A DNA stretch of 64,000 bases from Halorubellus sp. JP-L1 (lineage in GTDB: Archaea; Halobacteriota; Halobacteria; Halobacteriales; Natrialbaceae). The notes beneath the pieces are model-generated. The model made no database searches, was not told the origin of the DNA, and saw nothing but the letters and a program-made list of their open reading frames with translations. This document shows positions 18,145 to 25,239 of this stretch, piece after piece. Location of the stretch: assembly GCF_011440375.1 (NCBI RefSeq), contig NZ_JAAOIR010000002.1, positions 248,001 through 312,000 of the forward strand, written 5' to 3'. Every line of letters begins with the position of its first letter. Within the stretch, counting starts at the first letter, position 1. The position numbers were made by a program, and so were the translations under genes.

Positions 18145-19433
18145 TTTGCCACGTCGAGTGAATCGTCTCCTGCGAGCGCCGCGATCCGCTCCGACCCGCT
18201 CCGCGTGCCCTTCGCGACGAACACGTCCCCGGCCGCCAGCGTCGTCTCCGGCCCCGGCGACACCTCCCACGCGTCGCCCTCCGCGTCCGCGTGCCGGACG
18301 GCGACGACGCGCATCCCCGTATTCGTCGACACCTCCCGCTCGCCGAGCGACGCCCCGTCAAGCGCACTCCCCGAGGCGACGGTCACGCGCACCACGACCT
18401 CGTCGCTCTCGAACACCGCCTCCGCGACGACCGGATGCGTCCCGAGGCCGCGGAGCACGCCCTCCGCGATCTCGAGCGCCGCGTCGCTGATGACCTCCGT
18501 CGACCCCGCGAGATGCACGAGCCCGCGGAGCGACACCGGATCGTCGACGCGCGCCGCCGCGCGGAGCGTCCACGCCTCGAACCGCGACTCCAGCGCGTCC
18601 ACCTCCGCCTCAAGTTCCGCGACCTCCTCCGCGAGCGCCTCGCTATCGTACAGGACCGCGCCGTACGCGAGGTCGACCGCGACCTCGCTCACGTTCTTCA
18701 TCAGGACGATCGCGTCCACCGCCCGCTCCAGGTCCGCGATCTCGGACTCCGCCTCCGCCGGCGGCTCGTAGGGCTCGCCCGACGCCGCCTCCGACACCGA
18801 CGCCACGCTCTCCTCGAGGCCCCGGAGCACGAGCACGTCGCCCGCGCGCAGGACCGTGTCGCGGTCCGGGTTCAGGAGCCACTCCCCGCGCGCCAGTCCG
18901 GCCGCGTCGTCTCGATTCGGCGCGTCGTCGCGATTCGGCGCGTCGTCCTCGCCTGCGCGACCGCCGCCTCGTCGGATGGCGATGACGCGCACGCCAGTCT
19001 CCGTCTCCAGGTTCACGTCCGCGAGATCCCGGCCCGCGTACGGCGACTCGGTAGTCAGGTCCGCTCGCGCCACCGTCTCGATCGCCTCCGGGAGCACCGA
19101 CCGCAGCGCGTCCGGAAGCCCGATCTCCTCGAGGACGACCTTCGCGATGTCGCCCGCCGCGTCGCTGATCTTCTCCGTCGCCCCGACCACGCCCAGGACG
19201 GGCGCGAGCGCCTCCGCGTCCTCCGGGCTGCGCGCCGCCATCAGGAGACTCATCCGCGCCCGCATCTGGAGGACGTCCATGCGGTCCTCGAGCGCCAGCA
19301 CCTCCTCCGCGACCGCCGGACTCCCGAACAGGACCGCCGAGTACGACAGGTCGATCATGAGCTCGGCGGTGTCCTTCATCTCCGCGAGCACCGCCTTCAC
19401 GCTCACCGGCTCGTACTCGACGCTCCCCGTCAT
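18135..19433 (-). CDS. Duplicated PhoU-TrkA-C protein (potassium channel/transport accessory)
   Basis: A 432-residue soluble protein made of two copies of the same module: a helical PhoU-like domain (about 10-115 and 225-330) followed by a TrkA-C/RCK-C domain (about 125-215 and 335-420). Paired phrases are VLEEIGLP with VLRGLGTHP, and TETGVRVIAIRR with TNTGMRVVAVRH. Such proteins accompany K+ or other ion channels and bind ligands through RCK-C. A short in-frame repeat (DDAPNR twice, 18 bp) lies in the first RCK-C. No channel gene is adjacent. The start follows from MTGSVEYEP and the 65-nt AT-rich region upstream. Confidence 0.85.
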   Translation of the reverse strand: MTGSVEYEPVSVKAVLAEMKDTAELMIDLSYSAVLFGSPAVAEEVLALEDRMDVLQMRARMSLLMAARSPEDAEALAPVLGVVGATEKISDAAGDIAKVVLEEIGLPDALRSVLPEAIETVARADLTTESPYAGRDLADVNLETETGVRVIAIRRGGGRAGEDDAPNRDDAPNRDDAAGLARGEWLLNPDRDTVLRAGDVLVLRGLEESVASVSEAASGEPYEPPAEAESEIADLERAVDAIVLMKNVSEVAVDLAYGAVLYDSEALAEEVAELEAEVDALESRFEAWTLRAAARVDDPVSLRGLVHLAGSTEVISDAALEIAEGVLRGLGTHPVVAEAVFESDEVVVRVTVASGSALDGASLGEREVSTNTGMRVVAVRHADAEGDAWEVSPGPETTLAAGDVFVAKGTRSGSERIAALAGDDSLDVANTD

Positions 19434-19637
19434 AGCTGGACCAACGCCGGGCCGCGAAAAAAGCGTTCGCCCCCGACGCGAACGCGAGTCCGCACAACCC
19501 CAACCAACGACCCGCCAGTCGTGTCGCCAGCCGTGTGAGTCCACCGCACGACCGAGTGAAACGGCAATCAACCCACTTCGCGGGGCTAACGTCGTGAACG
19601 ACAACCCTTTTCGGCTACCCCCGTGAAGATTCACGGT

Positions 19638-20774
19638 ATGTCTGACGAGCTAAAGAAGGGGCTGGAGGGCGTCCTGGTCGCTGAATCGGACCTGAGCTTC
19701 ATCGATGGTGACGAGGGACGCCTCATCTATCGCGGGTACGAGATCGAGGACCTCGCCCGCGGTGCGAGCTACGAGGAGGTGCTCTACCTCCTCTGGCACG
19801 GCGAACTCCCGAATCGAGACCAGTACGAGGAGTTCCGGGACACGATGGCCCAGGAACGTCACGTCGACGACGGCGTCGTCTCGACGGTTCGCGAGCTCGC
19901 CGAGCAAGACGAGGAGCCGATGGCGGCGCTCCGCACGGCGGTCTCGCAGCTCTCCGCGTACGACGAGGACGCGGCGGCGGACCCGACGGACCGCGAGGCG
20001 AACCTCCGGAAGGGACGCCGTATCACGGCGAAGATTCCGACGATACTGGCCGCGTACGACCGCGTGCGAAAGGGCGAGGACGTCGTGGAGCCGCGCGACG
20101 ACCTGAGTCACGCCGCGAACTTCCTCTACATGCTGAACGGCGAGGAGCCGAACGACGTGCTCGCGGAGACGTTCGACATGGCGCTCGTCCTCCACGCCGA
20201 CCACGGCCTGAACGCGTCGACGTTCACGTCGATGGTGATCTCGTCGACGCTCGCGGACCTCCACTCGGCGATCCCGGGCGCCATCGGCGCGCTCTCGGGG
20301 AGCCTCCACGGTGGCGCGAACCAGGACGTCATGGAGGCGCTCCTGGAGCTCGACGACACCGACATGGGTCCGGTCGAGTGGGTCGAGCACTTGCTCGACG
20401 AGGGCCGCCGCGTCCCCGGGTTCGGGCACCGCGTCTACAACGTCAAGGACCCGCGTGCGAAGATCCTCGGCGAGCGCTCGAAGGAACTCGGCGAGGCAGC
20501 GGGGGACCTGAAGTGGTACGAGTACTCCTCCAGCATCGAGGAGTACATCATGGACGAGAAAGGGTTGGCGCCGAACGTCGACTTCTACTCGAGTTCGACG
20601 TACTATCAGATGGGGATCCCGATCGACATCTTCACGCCGATCTTCGTGATGAGTCGCGTCGGCGGCTGGATCGCGCACGTCATGGAGCAGTACGAGGACA
20701 ACCGCATCATCCGGCCGCGCGCCCGCTACACCGGGAGCCAGAGCGAAGAGTTCGTGCCGCTCGACGAGCGATAA
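19638..20774 (+). CDS. gltA: Citrate synthase
   Basis: A 378-residue type II-like archaeal citrate synthase. Catalytic residues are visible: H189 in HADHGLN, H264 in GFGHRVY and D315 in VDFYSS, matching the His/His/Asp triad. R-rich CoA/oxaloacetate sites occur in IIRPRARYTG at the C-terminus. It condenses acetyl-CoA with oxaloacetate in the TCA cycle. The ATG at 19638 is preferred over an in-frame GTG at 19623 because family members begin close to this SDELKKGLEGV segment. The intergenic region upstream is divergent from the PhoU/TrkA-C gene. Confidence 0.96.
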   Translation: MSDELKKGLEGVLVAESDLSFIDGDEGRLIYRGYEIEDLARGASYEEVLYLLWHGELPNRDQYEEFRDTMAQERHVDDGVVSTVRELAEQDEEPMAALRTAVSQLSAYDEDAAADPTDREANLRKGRRITAKIPTILAAYDRVRKGEDVVEPRDDLSHAANFLYMLNGEEPNDVLAETFDMALVLHADHGLNASTFTSMVISSTLADLHSAIPGAIGALSGSLHGGANQDVMEALLELDDTDMGPVEWVEHLLDEGRRVPGFGHRVYNVKDPRAKILGERSKELGEAAGDLKWYEYSSSIEEYIMDEKGLAPNVDFYSSSTYYQMGIPIDIFTPIFVMSRVGGWIAHVMEQYEDNRIIRPRARYTGSQSEEFVPLDER

Positions 20775-20861
20775 CTGACCGACTGACCCAGCGTACGGCC
20801 ACCGTCAGGTCGCTGATTCCGGTTCGGTCGCGGTGCAGTTACGGTCGCGTTCGCGGTCGGT

Positions 20862-20956
20862 GTCGCTGTTGCGGTGCAATCGCTGACGCTGTTGCGGTGC
20901 AGTCGCTGACGCTGTTGCGGTGCAGTCGCTGACGCTGTTGGGGTGCGGTCGCTGTT
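20862..20956. repeat. 23-bp tandem repeat downstream of citrate synthase
   Basis: Three near-identical 23-bp copies start at 20871, 20894 and 20917, with partial copies on both sides. Copies differ by one base (CAAT versus CAGT). The unit is not a multiple of three and no reading frame is conserved, so it is a non-coding minisatellite. Confidence 0.92.
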
Positions 20957-20973
20957 ACTGTGTTCTCTGACGT

Positions 20974-21100
20974 CCGCCGGCCACTGGCCGGCGGTTCACC
21001 GGGCCGAGCAGCGCGAGGCCCGGCCTTTTTCACCCATGTTTTTGCAAGCGGGGGTCGCCGCAGCGCTCGCAGAGCGCAAGGCGACCCTCCGAAGCAAAAA
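20974..21100. other. Cluster of three palindromes, possible structured RNA or MITE-like element
   Basis: Three strong inverted repeats lie in 127 bp. The first is CCGCCGGCC-ACT-GGCCGGCGG (20974-20994). The second is CCGGGCC/GGCCCGG (20999-21023) followed by CCTTTTT, like an intrinsic terminator. The third is a 62-nt palindrome (21039-21100) with nested arms TTTTTGC/GCAAAAA, GGGTCGCC/GGCGACCC and GCGCT/AGCGC. The third sits directly after the stop of the small zinc-finger gene and would fold in its 3' UTR. No transposase or target-site duplication was seen. Confidence 0.6.
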
Positions 21101-21108
21101 GATGGTTG

Positions 21109-21204
21109 TTAATCCGCGCCGCTGTGTTCGCGCCAGCCGCAGCGTGGGCAGAGCGACGAGCCGCCGGTTTCGTCGGCGGTTCGGGTGCATCGTAGGCATG
21201 TCAT
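21109..21204 (-). CDS. 31-residue CxxC zinc-finger microprotein
   Basis: Reads MTCLRCTRTADETGG then SSLCPRCGWREHSGAD, with two CxxC knuckles (C3/C6 and C19/C22) suited to bind one zinc. A Shine-Dalgarno-like GAGGTGA lies 7 nt before the ATG, unusual here because most neighbours look leaderless. The divergent gene is an arsR homologue 194 bp away. Haloarchaea encode many such short zinc-finger proteins with regulatory roles; this one's role is unknown. The 3' end runs into a large palindrome. Confidence 0.72.
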   Translation of the reverse strand: MTCLRCTRTADETGGSSLCPRCGWREHSGAD

Positions 21205-21371
21205 TGGGGGGTCACCTCGTGGAAGGTCCGGAGGCGTCGCGTCGGCTTGAGGGTTGCGAGGGTCTGCGTCGCAGTGTCTCGGTGCCGTGGTCGTTGGTCC
21301 CGGTGGTGCGTCCGCTGGTCTCGGCGGACGACGGTTCGAGAGAGCGGGCGGTTGCGGAATCGGAACCTTGA

Positions 21372-21387
21372 TTGAATAGTTATTCAA
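21372..21387. promoter_or_regulatory. ArsR operator and promoter
   Basis: TTGAATAGTTATTCAA consists of 7-nt arms TTGAATA/TATTCAA around GT, in an otherwise GC-rich region, 11 nt before the arsR start codon. ArsR/SmtB repressors bind such AT-rich dyads over promoters, so autoregulation of the arsR-arsC pair is likely. The same site may influence the divergent zinc-finger gene. Confidence 0.7.
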
Positions 21388-21397
21388 ATGAACGAGC

Positions 21398-21793
21398 ATG
21401 CAAACGGAACGCCTGGAGCGGTTCGTGGCGGCGACGGTCGACGAGTGCTGTGGCGGTGACGTGACGGAGCGCCGTCGCGAGCTCGAGGGGTTCGCGGCGG
21501 TCGCGGAGGAGCGGACGGACTCGCGGGACGTGAACGCGCTGCGGGCGCTCGCGGACGACACGCGCTACCGGATCGTGCGGCTGCTCGCTGCGGCGGGCGA
21601 GGAGCTCTGCGTCTGCGAGTTCGCGCCGCTGCTGTCGGTGAGCGAGAGCGCGGTGAGTCACGCGCTCGGCGACCTCACGGATGCCGGACTCCTGACGCGG
21701 CGGAAAGACGGCCGGTGGCGGTACTACGGGCCGACGCCGCGGGCGCGAGCGCTCCTCGCCGCGCTCGACGAGACGCACGGGGGCGAGCGATGA
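21398..21793 (+). CDS. arsR: ArsR-family metalloid-sensing repressor
   Basis: A 131-residue winged-helix protein. It has the ArsR HTH LSVSESAVSHALGDLTDAGLL and the upstream ELCVCEF segment, whose Cys-x-Cys matches the As(III)-binding helix of ArsR. Two more Cys lie at 17-18 (DECCGGD). A dyad operator lies 11 nt upstream. It is followed 35 nt later by an arsenate reductase gene, so it probably represses arsenic resistance. No arsenite efflux gene is in the window. Confidence 0.9.
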   Translation: MQTERLERFVAATVDECCGGDVTERRRELEGFAAVAEERTDSRDVNALRALADDTRYRIVRLLAAAGEELCVCEFAPLLSVSESAVSHALGDLTDAGLLTRRKDGRWRYYGPTPRARALLAALDETHGGER

Positions 21794-21827
21794 GCGACGC
21801 GCTCGACGAACCGCACGAGGGGAAACG

Positions 21828-22274
21828 ATGACAGTCGCTTCGGCCGACGACGACCGGCTCGTCGTGGGGTTCGTCTGCGTGCAGAACGCGGGCCGGAGCC
21901 AGATGGCGACCGCGTTCGCCGAGCGCGAACTCGCCGAGCGCGACCTCGAAGACGACATTCGGATCGTCACTGGCGGCACCGACCCGGCCGAGCACGTCCA
22001 CGACGTCGTCGTCGACGTCATGGGAGACGTCGGGTTCGACCTCGCCGACCGCGTGCCGCGCGAGGTGACGTTCGAGGAGATCCAGGCCTGCGACTACGTG
22101 ATCACGATGGGGTGTGCCGCCGAGGACGTCTGTCCGGCGTCGTGGGCGGGCGAGAACCGCGATTGGGGACTCGACGACCCCGACGACGCGACGCGCGAGG
22201 ACGCGGTCGCGATCCGCGAGGAGATCGAATCGCGCGTCGCGGCGCTGTTCGACGAACTCTCGACCACGGCCTGA
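21828..22274 (+). CDS. arsC: Arsenate reductase, low-molecular-weight phosphatase type
   Basis: A 148-residue protein with the P-loop C-x5-R (C17 V Q N A G R23 S). Further Cys are in YVITMGCAAEDVCP, the second and third redox cysteines expected of thioredoxin-coupled ArsC, followed by the acidic DWGLDDP motif (general acid). It reduces arsenate to arsenite. It is in operon with arsR. A thioredoxin gene lies elsewhere in the window, not adjacent. Confidence 0.92.
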   Translation: MTVASADDDRLVVGFVCVQNAGRSQMATAFAERELAERDLEDDIRIVTGGTDPAEHVHDVVVDVMGDVGFDLADRVPREVTFEEIQACDYVITMGCAAEDVCPASWAGENRDWGLDDPDDATREDAVAIREEIESRVAALFDELSTTA

Positions 22275-22365
22275 GCGGGTCGCGGGACGCCACGATCGGA
22301 CCGAACTCGGGTGCGGGTCGCGAGCGAACCGCCACGGCTATGCGGGCGTCGCCGACAGTTCCGGT

Positions 22366-23382
22366 ATGGACCTCGGCAAGGTCGACCGCGAGTTCCTCGA
22401 CGCGCACGTCCTCGACCACCTCGGCGCTCCGCGCGAGGACGTCGCGCTCGGACCGGCCCACGGCGTCGACTTCGGCGTCGTGGACGTGGACGGAACGGCG
22501 CTCGTCGCGGCGACGGACCCGGTGTCGATCCTGCCGGCGCTCGGCTGGGAGCGCGCCGCCGAGTTCGCGCTCGGCGTGGTGCTCGCGGACGTCGCCGTGT
22601 CCGGGATTCCGCCGAGTCACCTCGCCGTCTCGTTCTCGCTGCCGCCCGAGATGACCGACGAGGCGTTCGCGGCGGTCTGGGAGACGATCGACGCGGAGTG
22701 CCGGGACCTCGGCGTGAGCGTCCTCACCGGCCACACCGCGCGCTACAGCGGGTGTTCGTTCCCGTGGGTGGGTGCGGCGACGGCGCTGGCGGTCGGCGAC
22801 CACGCGGACGTCGTCCGCCCGGACGGCGCCCGTCCCGGCGACCGCATCGTCGTGACGAACGGGCCGGCGGCGGAGGCCGCTGGCCTCCTCACGACGCTCT
22901 ACCCGGCGGGGTTCGACCTCGATCCGGACACCTTGGCGGCCGCGCAGTCCCGCCTGGAGGACGCTTCGTGCGTCCGCGAGGCGCTCCGGGTCGCCGCGGC
23001 GGCGGACGTACACGCGATGCACGACGCGACCGAGGGCGGCCTCGCCGGCGCGCTGAACGAGGTCGCGGCCGGTGCGGGCGTCCGCATCGACGTCGACGGC
23101 GAGCGCGTGCCGTACATGGACGGCGTCCGCGCCGCCTGTCGCGCACTCGACGTGGACCCGTGGGCGTGCACGTCCTCGGGGACGCTCGTCGTCGCCGTCC
23201 CGCCCGAGGCCGTCGACGACGCGCTCGACGCCCTGCACGCGGAAGGAGCGACCGTGGCCGAGGTCGGTTGCGTCTCCGAGGGCGCTGGCGTCTACCTCGA
23301 CGGCGAGCGCCTCGAGCACCCCGACGTCGACCCGTCGTGGGCGGCGTACGAGCGGCTCGCGACCGAGCACGGCGACGACTGA
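22366..23382 (+). CDS. AIR synthase (PurM/HypE)-like protein
   Basis: A 338-residue protein of the PurM/HypE/ThiL superfamily. It has an N-terminal ATP-binding half with ALVAATDPVSILPALGW and a C-terminal half with HDATEGGLAGALNEVA, the HypE/SelD-like motif. HypE and SelD use ATP to activate their substrates. No HypF or hydrogenase genes are nearby, so this is the orphan archaeal family whose reaction is undefined. It starts 91 nt after arsC, on the same strand. Confidence 0.85.
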   Translation: MDLGKVDREFLDAHVLDHLGAPREDVALGPAHGVDFGVVDVDGTALVAATDPVSILPALGWERAAEFALGVVLADVAVSGIPPSHLAVSFSLPPEMTDEAFAAVWETIDAECRDLGVSVLTGHTARYSGCSFPWVGAATALAVGDHADVVRPDGARPGDRIVVTNGPAAEAAGLLTTLYPAGFDLDPDTLAAAQSRLEDASCVREALRVAAAADVHAMHDATEGGLAGALNEVAAGAGVRIDVDGERVPYMDGVRAACRALDVDPWACTSSGTLVVAVPPEAVDDALDALHAEGATVAEVGCVSEGAGVYLDGERLEHPDVDPSWAAYERLATEHGDD

Positions 23383-23466
23383 CTGCGTCTTTCGAGCGAC
23401 CACGCGGACAGTGGGGCGCCACCGCGAACCAGTAATGACTTGGTGGTACGACTCGGTGGTTAATGC

Positions 23467-24885
23467 ATGCGCAAGGCCGCTCCAGTCAGTCGTCCGGTCG
23501 CGCTCACGGTCGCGGGCAGCGACGCCGGCGGCGGTGCAGGCGTCCAGGCGGATCTCCAGACGTTCGCCGGCCACGACGTCCACGGCACGAGCGTCGTCAC
23601 GGCCGTGACCGCCCAGCACACGCGCGGCGTCGAGTCGACGCACGTCCTCCCGCCCGGCGAGGTCGCCGCGCAGATCGACGCCGTCGCCGACGACTTCGCC
23701 GTCGGCGCGGTCAAGACCGGGATGCTCGCCACCGTCGACGTCGTCGAGACCGTCCACGACCACGTCCGGCAGGTCGACGCACCGCTCGTCGTCGACCCGG
23801 TCATGGTCGCGACGAGCGGCGACCGACTCCTCGACCGCGACGCCGAACGCGCGTACGACGACCTGCTCGCCGACGCCACGGTCGCGACGCCGAACGCCGA
23901 CGAAGCCGCCGTCCTCGCCGACGTCGACGTCGAATCGGTCTCGGACGCGCGAGACGCAGCCCTCGCGATCCGCGACCGCGGCGTCGACCACGTCCTCGTC
24001 ACCGGCGGCCACCTCGAAGACGACGACGCCGTCACCGACGTCCTCGCCACCGAAGACTCGGTTCGCACGTTCACGCACGACCGCATCCGGGACGCGGCCA
24101 CGCACGGTTCCGGGTGCACGCTCTCGGCCGCCATCGCCGCCACTCTCGCTCGCGAGGCTGGGAACGACGACCGAAGAAACGACGCCACCGGCCGATCCGT
24201 CGCCAGCGACGTCGTCGTCGACGCCGTCGCGGACGCCACCACCGTCCTCGAACGCGCCGTCCGCTACCACCACGACGTCGGGCAGGGGCCCGGTGCCGTC
24301 CAGCACCTCGTCGACGCCCGTACCGACGCCGCGCTCCCCGCCGTCGCCCGCGACGTCGAACGCGTCGTCGCGCACGTCGAGACCGCGACCGCACCCGTCG
24401 ACGCCCTGATCCCGGAGGTCGGCACGAACGTCGTCGGCGCACCCGCGCACGCCGAGACCGTCGCCGAGACCGTCGCCGTCGACGGCCGCCTCGCGACCAC
24501 CTACGCCGGCGTGCGCGCCACCGGCGGCGTCCGCCCCGGCGCATCCAGTCACGTCGCGCGGTTCCTACTCGCCGCACGCGAACACCACCCCGAACTCCGG
24601 TACGCCGCGAACTGCCGGTACGACGACGCCGTCGCCGACGCACTCGACGCACTCGAGTGGCCCGTCGCCGCCTACGACCGCGCCGACGAACCCGACGACG
24701 CCCCCGGAACGATGGACTGGGGCACCGACCGCGCGTACCGCCACGCGGACCTGCGACCCGTCGCGGTCGTCGACCGCGGCGCTCACGGCAAGGAACCGAT
24801 GACGAAACTCGCGACCGAGACCGCCGACGAACTCGCGAACCGACTCGACGCACTCGCGACCGAACTCGCGAACGGCGACCAGTAA
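23467..24885 (+). CDS. thiDN: Bifunctional ThiD-ThiN: HMP(-P) kinase and thiamine-phosphate synthase
   Basis: A 472-residue fusion. Residues 8-260 are ThiD, with LTVAGSDAGGGAGVQADLQTF, VKTGMLA, VDPVMVATSG, VTPN-like VATPNADE and HGSGCTLSAAIAA. Residues about 285-470 are ThiN, with IPEVGTNVV, GGVRPGASSHVARFLL and MDWGTDRAYRHADL. It phosphorylates hydroxymethylpyrimidine and joins it to the thiazole phosphate. I saw no TPP-riboswitch core upstream. An ATG at 23463 in another frame is not used. Confidence 0.94.
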   Translation: MRKAAPVSRPVALTVAGSDAGGGAGVQADLQTFAGHDVHGTSVVTAVTAQHTRGVESTHVLPPGEVAAQIDAVADDFAVGAVKTGMLATVDVVETVHDHVRQVDAPLVVDPVMVATSGDRLLDRDAERAYDDLLADATVATPNADEAAVLADVDVESVSDARDAALAIRDRGVDHVLVTGGHLEDDDAVTDVLATEDSVRTFTHDRIRDAATHGSGCTLSAAIAATLAREAGNDDRRNDATGRSVASDVVVDAVADATTVLERAVRYHHDVGQGPGAVQHLVDARTDAALPAVARDVERVVAHVETATAPVDALIPEVGTNVVGAPAHAETVAETVAVDGRLATTYAGVRATGGVRPGASSHVARFLLAAREHHPELRYAANCRYDDAVADALDALEWPVAAYDRADEPDDAPGTMDWGTDRAYRHADLRPVAVVDRGAHGKEPMTKLATETADELANRLDALATELANGDQ

Positions 24886-24888
24886 GTG

Positions 24889-25083
24889 TCAGATCCCGAG
24901 CGATGCGAGGACGAACGTCGTCACGACCAGACAGAACCCGAGGGTCACCGCCATCAATAGCGCGATCTCCATCCCGACCTTGAAGAGGAGCGCGACCGCC
25001 GGCGTCACCACGAGCGCCACCAGAAAGTACGAGAGCGCGCGAATCACCCGGTTCCGGTCGTGGTCGTCCCCACCGCGAGCCAT
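24889..25083 (-). CDS. Small two-helix membrane protein
   Basis: A 64-residue protein, MARGGDDHDRNRVIRALSY..., with two hydrophobic helices (about 18-35 and 38-62). It is convergent with thiDN, 3 nt away, and divergent from mutS. An upstream in-frame ATG at 25104 would add seven residues. The size and helix pattern resemble small haloarchaeal DUF proteins, but I do not recognise the family. Confidence 0.65.
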   Translation of the reverse strand: MARGGDDHDRNRVIRALSYFLVALVVTPAVALLFKVGMEIALLMAVTLGFCLVVTTFVLASLGI

Positions 25084-25239
25084 ACCCCGAACACCCGACG
25101 GCACTCGGGTTAACTCTTGTCCCCGCGGCGGTCGACGCGACCAGCCTCCCGACGTGGCCGAATGTCCCGGTCGGCGGGCCCGACCGACAGCGCGACGGCG
25201 AACGGAGCGATTATACGGCCGCGGGCGTCACGAACGTGT

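Noticed and set aside
20974-21100. Insertion sequence remnant
   Set aside because: No transposase fragment, terminal repeats with target duplication, or composition change was visible, so it is kept only as a structured element.
23383-23466. Possible TPP riboswitch before thiDN
   Set aside because: The conserved CUGAGA and pyrophosphate-helix sequences are absent and the leader is only 84 nt between genes.
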